A stretch of 64,000 nt of DNA, taken from contig OY365810.1 in assembly GCA_959347315.1 (NCBI GenBank), forward strand, positions 31,952,083 to 32,016,082, written 5' to 3'. The notes beneath the pieces were generated by a model, which was not told where the DNA came from, made no database searches, and saw only the letters and a program-made list of their open reading frames with translations. A program made the position numbers and the translations under genes. Numbering within the stretch: position 1 is the first letter of the stretch; the number at the start of each line of letters is the position of its first letter. Source of the stretch: Bimastos eiseni (lineage: Eukaryota; Annelida; Clitellata; Crassiclitellata; Lumbricidae). Shown here piece by piece: positions 25,401 through 37,400 of this stretch.

Positions 25401-28400
25401 ACAAAATGCAGACGGTTGAGCGTTCATAGAAATGGTGCCGCTGCCAAAGTTATTTTATTAGTGAAGTTATTTTCCAAAGGGGATCAATGCTAAGGGATTT
25501 CTCTTTTTCTTCATCCTCTTCATAGATTACTTGGCAGAAACAAATACCCTTTTAAACACATCTTACTTCATAAGATACTTCATGTAGCATTACATTGTAG
25601 TTCGTGAAAAATAGTGCTGGGTTTTTATCACGGCTTTTGCTTTGTTGCTCCATGCACAATTTTTTTAATAAATTATAACAATTTCTGATTTCAAGAAATA
25701 AACACCAAATTCGACAACTTTGAGAGATTTTAAGTAAACAAAGTTAAATCTCATTCCTTTTGTGCATTAATTTTTCTGTTGAATAATGTCTTTGATATCT
25801 GAGGATCATTCAATTTGCATTTGTTAGTGAGCAGACTTACAATTTATTTTATATTGCACTATTGATTCTAGTAGTTTTTGAATGTCATATTTTATGGACT
25901 ATGGTATAAGGTGATGTGATGCTGATGTGGTACATTGTTTTAAATCAGTACATGGGTTGCACTGTGTAAACAAATTCATGTGATACTGGCAGCCATGAAT
26001 ATATATCCATACTAGCAGACACTTGCTAAAATTACCTTCAGTTAATGTTAGATTTTGAGCACTCTTGAAATTAAATTTTTTAAACACTTGGTGATTGCTA
26101 TGATTTTACAGTAGTTTAGTGTATTAAAGATTATACCATTGCTGTTTGTTAGGATTTTATTGTAATGGTAAGTGCACATAGCTGAGTAGCTCCAGGAATA
26201 ATATATCAGCTGTTAGAGTTGCAATTGGATATTAACAGATCAATAAATTTGCCTTTTTTATAAGTCATCAAATCCTGGACTTGAAGTTAGAGTCCAAGGT
26301 TGAGTGATGATAAGTTTGAGTTCTAGTTCAGGGAAAATAAACTCGAGTCTTGGAGTTCTACATCACTGTTCTACAGAATCTTACTGTGTATTTTTGGGTA
26401 AAAGCTACTCTGTGAAATACAAATGCTGTAATTCAATGGCATCAATGAAATAGGATCCAGGTTGTATTCTGAGCTGTAGTGTACGAACATCTTTGAAATG
26501 GTGTTACCTTATGACGTAGATAAACTCGAGTTTTGACATAAGTATTCTCATATTTATTATTAGGTGTCTTTAGGATTCCAAAATCGACTATCTTGTAAAA
26601 GTAATACAATAATATTATTACTATTATTATTTCAAATTCGACAATCTTGTAAAAGGAATACATTATTAAATTTTAATGTAACTCAAAATGTATCGATTGT
26701 CATTGTTGCTAATGATCTAAAGCATTGTGATTGATGCTGTTCTGTAGGGCAAAGGAGCCTCTGAAAGAACCTGGAATGGAATATGCTAAGGATCCCTCTT
26801 CTGTGGTTAGTCAGAAGAGGAGTGAGTTGCTCCTTCCAGGATCGATCAATGAGGCCATTAACCAGCATTTCAAGGAATCACTGAGGAATGTTCAACATAA
26901 GGTAATTTACAGCAGAGGATTCTTTATGTGGCACCTGAATTTGTTGAATATATCTTAGCCAGAACTGGTAAAGCTGGCTTTTGGAGCCTTGTCAAGAACG
27001 GCTGTACAGCCATGTTGTGTCCTAATCAAAGCATGTTTTCACAAGGTTCTGATGCAGTTTCAATTTAGTGTATGCAAGAGAAGTCAATGCAGTGTCATGG
27101 AGATTGTGTGATGCAGCTGTTCAGTTGTTAGTTTATTTCCAATAATAAAGTTCACATTTTCTGCACAGAAAAAGAGTAGTGCTTTGAGTTATCGTTACTC
27201 TGTATGAAGTATTTGTGACTTCATATTTCATAGTTTTAAGTAGTAAAGTACTTACTTACCTTTGTTAGTAGTCTATTACTTACCAAGTGTTAGTTGAATT
27301 GTCTTTGTCTTGATCCACTGCTAAAAATAAAGGTACCAATACTTGTTTATGCATCTAAATGCACATGTATGTAGAAGCTTTTAAGAAGCATTTCTGGCAT
27401 TCTAATGAATATGTTGAAATTTCTTTTTGTTGTAGGCCAGTTTGCAGACTCCTGGGCATGACCACAGACTTGTTATGGCACAGCAGCAGGACCATCTTTC
27501 AACAGGCATCGGTCATGATCCTAATTCGAAGCACCCTACGTCGCAGCCAACTAGCATTGCAATGGGCTCACCAGAATATCCATTCCATAAAGACAGTCGG
27601 ATGCAGAAAGGAGACGACTTAGTTTTGTCGACTGCACCCACTCTGCTTAGCCAAGCGCATTCTGCTGCCATGCACATGATGATGCAAGATAAGCCAGCAA
27701 CAGCAACGTTCACTCTGAATGCAACGGCTGCGGCTGCTGTGTTGTATACAGCAGCTACCTCTACATCCTTGATCTCGTCCACTGCCAGTAATTCGATGAA
27801 AAAGGAGACGAGTTTGAATTTACATGGATATCAGACTTACCTTCCTAATCCTGCCCACATGCAGGGCTTTCACAGCGACAAGAAAGCCACGAAGAAAGAG
27901 CTGGAGAGCAGAAGAAACATGCACGACAAGGTACTGTCTTCGAGTGACATCAGCCAGCTACTGTTGTCGCAAACGGTTCCTCTTGATGACATTCGATTGA
28001 AAACAACGATCGAAAGGAACTCCTCTGGTGTGGGTGCAGGAGACAAATCTCGGAGCATGGTTTCGACCGGAGTCCGTCATCACACCCAGTCCCCTAAGCC
28101 GCAAAGACACGATCCTGTGAATGCTACTGCGGTTAAAAACTCCATCCATCCATCCGTCGTGCCTGGCTGCACTTCGGAAGAGCGGCGATTCGACGGCGCC
28201 TTGAACTATGTGGTTGCGGCAACGGCAGCAAAGGGGCAGATTCTGGTTCCAGTTCGTCCGTCGTCTGTCGGACGAACCGTCCTTCCCAATGGTCAGTCGA
28301 AGGTCAACATGCCGATCTTAAAGGAAAGCTTGGCCGCAAAACCAAAGCTGTCAACCGGTGTGACCGGGCCAATGATGGGAGGTTTAGGGGTAACAGGTCG

Positions 28401-31400
28401 TTTGGGTCAGAGTTCAACCATGCATCCCATGCCATCAATTGTAACAGGATCAGATCAGACTCTAAATGGTCTGTTGCTGTCTCTTCCAATTTCATCATCA
28501 GCTGCTGCTGCTGCTGGTGTATCTAGTGGTAGCCTTTCACTTCCTTTGAATTCGCTCTCACTTGCCGCATCCTTAGGCTTGCCTGGAGCAGGCACAATGA
28601 CGTCTTCCACTTTGGCTGTCTGCTCCTCCTATTCCAGCCTCAGCGGTTGGCCTCAGATTCCACTGAAGAGGGATTGTACGATGGCAAATGAGACCAAAGA
28701 CCATATATCTAGTGATTCTTTTCCAAGCGATAATGCCAAACGGATCAGAGTTGATGGTATGACCAGGAACTATTCTCCTGATGGTGCTGCTGTATTCTGC
28801 TCAGTCCAAAGCGCCTCATCTGCAGCAACTGCCACCTGTTTCAGCACATCCATATGCACTTCGTCTAAGATGACGCGCACTTGCAACGAGTATTTACGCA
28901 CATGTGCCGAAGCTAAAGACTATTCCAGCAAAACGCTGGGTCCTGTTGCGACAGGTAACCATCTACCTGTGCCAGTTGAATGCGATAGGGGATCGGTAAT
29001 CGTTGGTCATAGGGCACTAGAAGAGTTTCATTTACAACTGCCGAGGGTGTCTCGCTATGCAACAGATGCTGATCAGGAAGCGCATGATCTGAAACTGATT
29101 TCATCAACAGCCATCACTTCCTGTGCCTCAGCCAGGCTGCAAGACTCTCTCGGTCACCCATTTAACAGTGAGGCGAATCAGGGTGCTGACTCGGACACTC
29201 TAAGTGCCAACAGTCCAGTGCCCCCGTTGTCTTTGTCATCAACGCTGCCCTCATTATCTGCCGCATCAACGACAAAGACGGTCTGTTCAGAGCCTGCGAC
29301 ACTGAAGCAGTGGCAACACACGAAGTTCAAGAAAGCCTTGTTGCAGAGGTATTCGGACGAGGACCTGAAGAACACGCCTGAAGGAATTCAGGACGGAGAC
29401 AGCAGAAAGAAGCAACCAGAGAACGGAAATGAGGCGATGAATAACTCCACTCTGCTGGAGGAACGGGACAACAATTCCTCGGTTGGAATTAACAATGACA
29501 CGATGTCGGCTGCCAGTGAACAGGAATCGTCAGGGTGGATATCAGCCTCAGATTCAGCGGTAAGTGCAAAGGGCTTTGCAATGTGACGCCATCTGTCAAC
29601 TGGGGATGAGAATCCATTGGTTGAGTTCCGTGAGTGTGTTTGTGGCGAGTCATTGGTCACTCTGCTCCCTTTTTTGTGCATTGTTTTGCTTACAGACGAG
29701 TTATTGTATTTTATTTACGCATTTTCAACGTATTCTCCCAGCACAGCCTAATCAGAAGCAACAAACTGATGAGAAACGAAAAGTCTTAAGACTTGAAACA
29801 CTGCAATAGCCGGTTAAACTCATGAAATAAGTCGTAGAGTGTAGATCATTCTTGATGACATTTAGCAGCTTATTGAAATGCTATAGGGATGACTTTTGTG
29901 AGATACTTTAAAGACACTGTAGACGGTTAGATATGTAAGTAAATACTAGTGCACTTTATTGAATGACAGTTACTAATAATATATTATGTACTATTGAATT
30001 TGTGAAGTATCTGTATTCATGAAACACGAGTTATGAGTTATTTTGAACACTGAAATCAAACTACTCTATTTACACTGTACATGGGGTGACCCTACCTAAG
30101 GAAGGTTGCTGCCCCTTTAGGGTCTCTGATTAGTTTGCTCTGTGAATGATGCTTATAAATGCTCAGCAACAGTTACAATTTCAGTCACAGAAGAGATTCA
30201 GTTCTTTCTGGAAGTATGTTATTGTACAAAACCGTGTCTTTGCAGAATTCGAACAGAGTTAAAAAGAAGCGAAAATCAAGTCGTCATTTGGTAAAATCTG
30301 AGCCGCCCGATAAAACACGAAAGCTTTCAGACACGGAAGAGAGCACAACCAGTTCGTCAGGTACATTGACAACGACGCAGAAGAAGAATGCGAAAAAGCG
30401 ACGACATAATGTGAGTGATGTACGCCTATGTTAATTGATGTTTATTTTGATCTCATGATTTTCGAATACTTTATAAGTGCCAGTATACATGCATTAACCC
30501 ATTAACGACCAGCGTAATTGATTATGCCAGACATTTCACCACACGCTGGTCGTTAAAGGGTTAAGAAGTTTTCCTCTTACAAAGGTCTGCTTTCAGAAGT
30601 CCAGTTTTAAGTATTGCGGTAATGCTGTACATGTTCTGCAAAGGGTTTTTGCTTATATCAGTTTTAATTGCATGTTTCAGTCTACTAATTGTTTAATTGC
30701 ATTTGTTTCCGTTGATTTGCAAATACATGTACAGTAATTATTCATTGTTAAGTAAGTAAGTAAGTAAGAATATTCTTTATTAGACTACTGGCAAATGCAC
30801 AATATTTAGCTTACAAAGGGTATAAATGATAGAATCAATTTTAAACATTCATATAACATTTGCATAATAAAATGATTAAAAGATGTTCACAAATGCAAAA
30901 AATGAATATAAATTTTTTTAAAGACAAATCAATTCTGTCCATATGTTGTTCATTCGTTTGGAAGACACACATACACACATACACACAGAGGCATACACAG
31001 TCATACACCCTACACAAAGTGACCTTGCACTGCTTTACTGGATTACATCCAATATCCCAGAACATCCCCTAAAAACTCCTTCAGTCATTATCTCGAGATG
31101 TGCCAGATTAACTATTTGGTTTGATTTGCTGTTTTGCATGAAGTCATGTAAGTTTATGGAATTTTGCAGCTAATTATAATTACTACACATGCTTACTTGC
31201 ATACATATGAGGCAGCAACCAATGGCAACACTGAAACGAAGCCATAAAAGTAAGTTGACAGCAAAATACAGAGTCCAAATTACAGAGGAGTAATGTTTAT
31301 GAATTCTGATTTAATAGAACGAAGAAGAGCAGGACCAGGAGAAAGAACGTGGAACGAAAGTGTCCGCAGAGGAGCAGACAACGCAAGAGATCTCTCACAA

Positions 31401-34400
31401 TCAGACAAACAGTCTTTCGCTGATGAATTCTTCCGTTTTCTCCTTCACGTCGTCATCATCGTCGTCTGCCTCCTCCTCCCAACCGAATCTGCCCGACTGC
31501 CAGTCAAAGATACTGCGTCGACAAGAAGAGCTCAAGTATTCACATTGCAGAGGTTGGTTCTAATGTGGTAGTTATTCAACGTGCATGTGGCCACGTTCAA
31601 CATCTAATTTATAGTGTTACGATATTTATGATACAGACTTAGAGTGGGTTTGTTGTTACAAGCTGATGAAGCAACAGGTTTGTAGCTCTCTTTCGTCTAA
31701 AAATCGAGCAGTGTTCACGTGGTTCAGTGTGTGGATGCAAAAGGTGATCAATACTCATTCCTTATCAAGGTTATTTTTAGGATTTACGAGAGAGGGGGAA
31801 TCCCTGTCAGAAAAAACAATGCTTGAGAATCATTATATAGGATCAAAATTGAGGTTGGAATGATGATGGAAGAATCTCATAAGAGAAAAAAAAGCATATC
31901 TTAAGCTGGCCATGAGGCAGCCTTGGGCACGAACTGTCGCGACTTCATTTTCTTGGCCTCGGCACGTGAGAGCGGGGGGCCAGTCCTTTCCCTTGCCAGC
32001 TTATCTTCCACTGACGGTGTGTGGCTAGTGTACTCGTGGCCTAGTTGACTAGGGGTGCAGATGGAGCATAAATCTGAAACCAAGTTTCTTTGAACCTCTT
32101 GGTTGGCGTGTTAATAATTGCACAATACAAATGAATCTCAACTAACTGCTAACTGCTTGGCCCACACCCAGAGAGGGAACACTTGGTTCAACTACTTGAC
32201 AGAGTTCTAGAATGTATAATTTCTTCACTGATATATAACTGTTGTTTTTTTTATCAATTTCTCTTAGGTCATTTTACTGTAGATTAGTTTATGAATAAGA
32301 CCAGAATGAGATTGACATTATGTGGCAAGAGATTTGCAGTGAGAGATATTATTAGGCATGTATTAAGCGCCACCGACAAAGCTTTAATCGATATTACTGA
32401 GCCATTGTGAGTGAAAGACTTGCTCAAAGTCCTTGCACAGTAACCATCTCAAGAGAGGCTGGAATCTGTACTCTACACAATACAGGCGAATGCTGTAACC
32501 CAGCGTTTCCCGAACTGTGTTCCGCATAACCCTGGGGTTGCATGAGGTGAAGACAAGGTTCAGCGGAAAGCTTTCAGTGTGCACAAATGGAGGTTTAATG
32601 CGTAACATCTGTGTAGTACTTTATATGAAAGAGAATTCATAAACGTCATTGTCATCAATACTTGTGTTATGTTTAACCTAATCTAGGCATAAGCCTGTAA
32701 TAGTCTGCATTCTCAAGCATTTGTACTTACAACAGAATATCTTTAGCTTTTTTACTTTCGGAAGGGGGTTCCACCAAAATAAAGTCGAGATCAAGTAGGT
32801 TCCACGGCCAATAAAGATTTGACTACGCTGCTGTAACCAATGAACTACCAAGTCCCACAAAGCATAGAGTACTGATAGCTGCATGGAGCAGTTGATGACT
32901 ATAGTATTTGTGCTGCAGATGATCCTTCAGTGAGCCTTGCCAAGAAGAAACTGAACTCTAGCTCTGACATACAACGTCAGCGTACGATGGAGGTCTTTCT
33001 TCAGGACGACGACTGTCACAAAGTGACGCCGAAATTGGTCAAATGTCGAGAGTGCAAGATGGTACGCAACAAACGGGACAAGCGAGTTGCAAGCGACTTC
33101 TGCCGATTCTACGCCTTCCGGCGGTCAGTGTAACCACGGTTTTATTTTTTCCGTTTCTCCCTCCCTGTCTCATCTTCCCTTGTAAACCCAAGCTTACTAC
33201 ACCAAGGATGCATCACAACATGCTTTGTCTTAACATTAAAAGAATCCCATAACACTTGTGGTAGCTAGAAACAACATACTTAAGATAACCGGAAAACCAA
33301 GCAGCTTGTCATTAAAGTGTTGACACTGCATTTGTTTCCTAGTTATTTTAGTACACTATCATCTTTATAGAATTAAGCTAGACTAAGAGGCAGCCATGGA
33401 TAGGATTTGTTAGTTACTTCATTTTTACTAACCTCTGTATGTAAGAGCGAGTGGCCAGTCCTCTCTCGTGGGCTATGAAGTGGGCTATAAAGAGTAGACT
33501 GGGAGTTTATGGTAATTGGTCGGTGTGCTCTTTATCGCTGAGTTGGCTAGGGAAGCAGATGGAGCAGAAATCTCAAAATAAATATCTGACTTGGAGGGAA
33601 TTTGAACTCTCAACCTTTTGGTTGATAGTCCATCCCACTAACCACTAGATTGTTCTAGCCTGATTTCTGATATAAACATAGATGGGAACATGATTCCAAA
33701 AAATATACTGTCTAACTAGAATACCACGGTAAAGCCGTTTATTGTGTGGCTCTAATGACGATCTTGTAATCAGTTTTTGTTCTGCCTTAAAAATATTGTT
33801 TGTAAAGTTTCCATCTTGGTGATCTTTTTTAGTGTATGTTCAAAGAAAAGGAGAATTTTTTTAGAGCAAACGGTTTGTTAGCTAAGAAACTATGCGATAA
33901 AGACAGAATGCGCCTATATATACTTGGTATACATTGAAGCATTTATTTATCTGTGTGTTTTGTTTTCGTTTGTGTATGCACGTTCTGTATGTAAAATTTT
34001 GCTGTTGACAGGCTGCGTTACAGTCCCAAGCGGTTTCTGACAGTGTCTGGTTTCTCGGAGCCATGTGATGCTGACGCTCTCGATATTGAGCTGTGGATGC
34101 CAATGACACCCGTCGTGGCACCTGCTGTCGACGTCGAGACTGCCATATACATCATCATGCACACGGGAGATAGATTTGCCAGTCTGGTTGAGCAGGAACA
34201 TGATGCCATGTCATGGGTTTCACCAGACAGTAAGCTGCGTTTGGCTTCCTTCACTCTTTAAAATAATTTATTTATTGATTCAAAGCACTTATTGCACAGC
34301 CTTTGGGTGGTCGGTGTATCTGATTCTGAAGTGAAGATGAATGTCTGCTAGGCAGAGTGAATCATCGTCACACAATGCCAGGAGGAGTATTGACCAGGGA

Positions 34401-37400
34401 TTTGATTATATTGGCACTTTAACTACTAGCTTGTGCTAAACTCAACTTATGATACAGACTTAAAGTGGGTTTGTTGTTACAAGCTGATGAAGCAACAGGC
34501 TTTTAGCTCTCTTTCGTCTCAAATGATTGGATTTGGGTTGATCCAAAAATTTATAATTCTGATTTACAAGTTTCTCACTGCAATAACTGCCAATATTCAG
34601 TAAAATCAGAGATGGTCATGGTGGTCGTGCTGTGCTGATTTGACATTGAATGATTCTTGTAAATAAAGTGAGACACTGTTTCTTCTACTTACATATCTTG
34701 ATCTAGTTGTCTTGAGTGCTTGGGGCATGAAGTTGACATTTTCTGCAGTGTTATGTGACAGAAATCAATTGCTTGGTTATTGCTAGATAGCTCTGTCTAA
34801 AGGTATGTGGGTATGATTCGATCGATTTTTCTACCAGGTAAAATAGCGTGGAAGCAAGCCGTTCAGGGCGTGAGGGAGATGTGCGATATCTGTGATGCAA
34901 CTCTATTCAACGTGCACTGGGTCTGTCGAAAGTGCGGTTTTGCCGTCTGCATCGACTGCTTCCGAATCCGATCGCACAGGACGAGCAATGGCACCGATGC
35001 CAAGTCTGTTCTGTGTGATAACCACGGACGCAAGTGGTTGACCTGCAGCGCCAATCGACAGCTGCACGAACCGGACAATCTGATGATGGTACAAATCATT
35101 CCAAGTGACGGTGAGTGTACTGTATTGTGAGGCTGCATTCTCATCGCATCAAACTCGTGGTCTGACCTTGGCTGTAAAGATATCACTTTTTGCGATTATG
35201 CAGATGTCGTATACGGCCGATTGTTCAAATACCCGATACCAATTATGAGACCGATTACTTTGTTTTTTTAGCAAAATGCTCTGTTCCTGACCATTAACCT
35301 ACTGTTGCATTACAAGCATTTGTTGTGCTGATTGCGCTCACTGGGATAAAAATGGTGGGTAGGTGGTTGTCAGATGCAAATAAAAAAATCAGTATTTAGC
35401 CGACTGCATCAGGACATCGGTTGGTGGAGGGCAAGTGGTGAGCTGCCAAGTTTAAAATATTTTACAACAGCCCTGAATTTGTTTGCCGATACCAATTGTA
35501 CTGATTGTTCACTGATTATTGGTGTGGCTGATTGCTCTCTATGGCCTTTCTGCCAATGTTCTATTTTGCTTATTCTTTCCATATCAAACCGTTTAGAATT
35601 CTTTTGTCAGCTAGTTAAGAGTTGACCTAGTTATTTGAAGATGTTGAATGCAAGACTTTTTGGGGTAGTCATAGTTTATTGATTTTAAGCTTTGTGCTAT
35701 GACAGATTATTGATAACTATTAATGTTATGCAGTAGCATATTATTATTTTTGTACAACTGTAGTAACATAAAAAAAAATTGGCCACTCTTACACAATGCA
35801 TCAGCTTGTCTGATTTTGAGCCTCTGTTGCTTTCCATCTATAACATGTTATGAGAGCAATTGCCCGATTTTAAAAACCACCTTTGTTGCTCAGCCCTGTT
35901 CTGTTTGCAGGATGAACTGCATACCAGTATTATATTGATTGAGCCAGTGTGGGATGTCTAGATGTGGGGAGAATATGCATAGAAGACTTGGAAGTCTGTT
36001 GCTGAAGTTCTGTTGGATGGGTGTGTATGTGTGTTCCCTGTCACTCTACATCTCCTGCTCCTTGGCCAAGGTTCAAATAAATTCCTTTGTTCTTCTGTTT
36101 CTCTCAATATGAAACTTGCATTACATGTTGAATAATTCTATAAATCTATGAGATTCGTGCAGAGTTGCAACCCTGAGTAGATTGCAGATGCCGCCTGATA
36201 ATACAACAGAGATAGAAATGATTAGACAGAGATGTCGATGTCAATTATGCCTTCATACGTTTTCTTCTGAATTTTTTAGTTTTGCCGGTCGTCGGGAACA
36301 TGTTGGATGAGATTCGAAAGCGATTTCAGATCCATTCCAAGGTAAAGCTGGGAGATGTTGTCCCCAAGAAAGAGCTACCAGACGGTTCAAAAGAATCTGC
36401 AGCAGTCAGGGATCCGTCCGCTGTTGGTAGGTGCCATGGAGAAAATCTGCAGCAGCCCTTACCGGCTTTCTTTGATCTGAGCATGTTGGCTGAAGCTGCG
36501 TTGGCGCAAAAGCCGGAGCAGCAGAATCCTTCCGCTCCCAACGGTGTTTCATCTCCAGAGTTAAATGGATCGGCCGACAAGTGTTCGACCTTGAAAGACC
36601 TTCTGACGAAGACGATAAGCGTCCTGCCCAGTGCGGCCGGCGACGTCATTCAACGGCCACCCGGTTCCTCGCCTAAGAATTCGCTCGAAGACATAATTCA
36701 CAAGGTCATGAAACGCAACGTCGCGATTCCGACTCCGCCGACCATTACCCTCTCGTACTACGTTCCGCGCACCGGAAGGACGTTCGCGGGTCGGACGAGT
36801 CCGCTGCCGGAGTACTTGCATGAGCAGACGAGCAGTCTATTTCCCGATGTGCTGCACGCCTGGCTGGATAATGGGCGCCTACTCCAGCTGTTCAATGCCC
36901 AAAGTGCGGGAAATGTCCGACTATTCCAGCAGCAGTGGAGGCACGGTCAGCCGGTCCTCGTGTCTAACTGCGATCTTGGACTCGATCGGTCACTCTGGAG
37001 GCCAGAGGCATTTTCCAAGGAGTTTGGACATCTTGAGAGTCCACTGGTGAACTGCACGGAGGGTACCGAACTGTCCGGACAGCGGATGAAGAAATTCTGG
37101 GATGGTTTCGAACGCATGTCGGGACGATTGAAAGACAAAGACGGCCGACCGATCGTACTGAAACTGAAAGACTGGCCTCAGAAGGACGAGTTTTCGGAAC
37201 TGTTGCCAAATCACTATCAGGATCTTACGCGCAGCCTTCCCCTACCCGAGTACACGAAAAAAGGCGGCCCGTTCAATCTGGTTTCTCGTCTTCCCGAGTT
37301 CTTTATGAAGCCTGATCTTGGGCCAAGACTGTACTGTGCGTATGGACAAGCGAAGAGTCCCCAGCAAGGTACGACCAATCTTCATCAGGACGTCACAGAT

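Larger units (their letters stand above)
30411..31317 (+). other. KDM3 intron (0.9 kb)
   Basis: It contains the 71-bp hairpin element at 30,494-30,564, then a GTAAGTAAGTAAGTAAG run with ATATTCTTTATT at about 30,750-30,785 that looks like the minus-strand tail of a non-LTR element. A CACA-rich stretch lies at 30,960-31,000. Confidence 0.55.
31553..32918 (+). other. KDM3 intron (1.4 kb)
   Basis: It contains one half of a 73-bp dispersed repeat (31,626-31,698), a family-2 SINE (31,911-32,112) and a hAT-type MITE with a perfect target-site duplication (32,501-32,830). Confidence 0.6.

Noticed and set aside
31293..31571. [20 protein letters not shown] in another frame over KDM3 exon 10
   Set aside because: It runs through the acceptor site and is out of phase with the exons on both sides. 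The alternative frame gives phase agreement.
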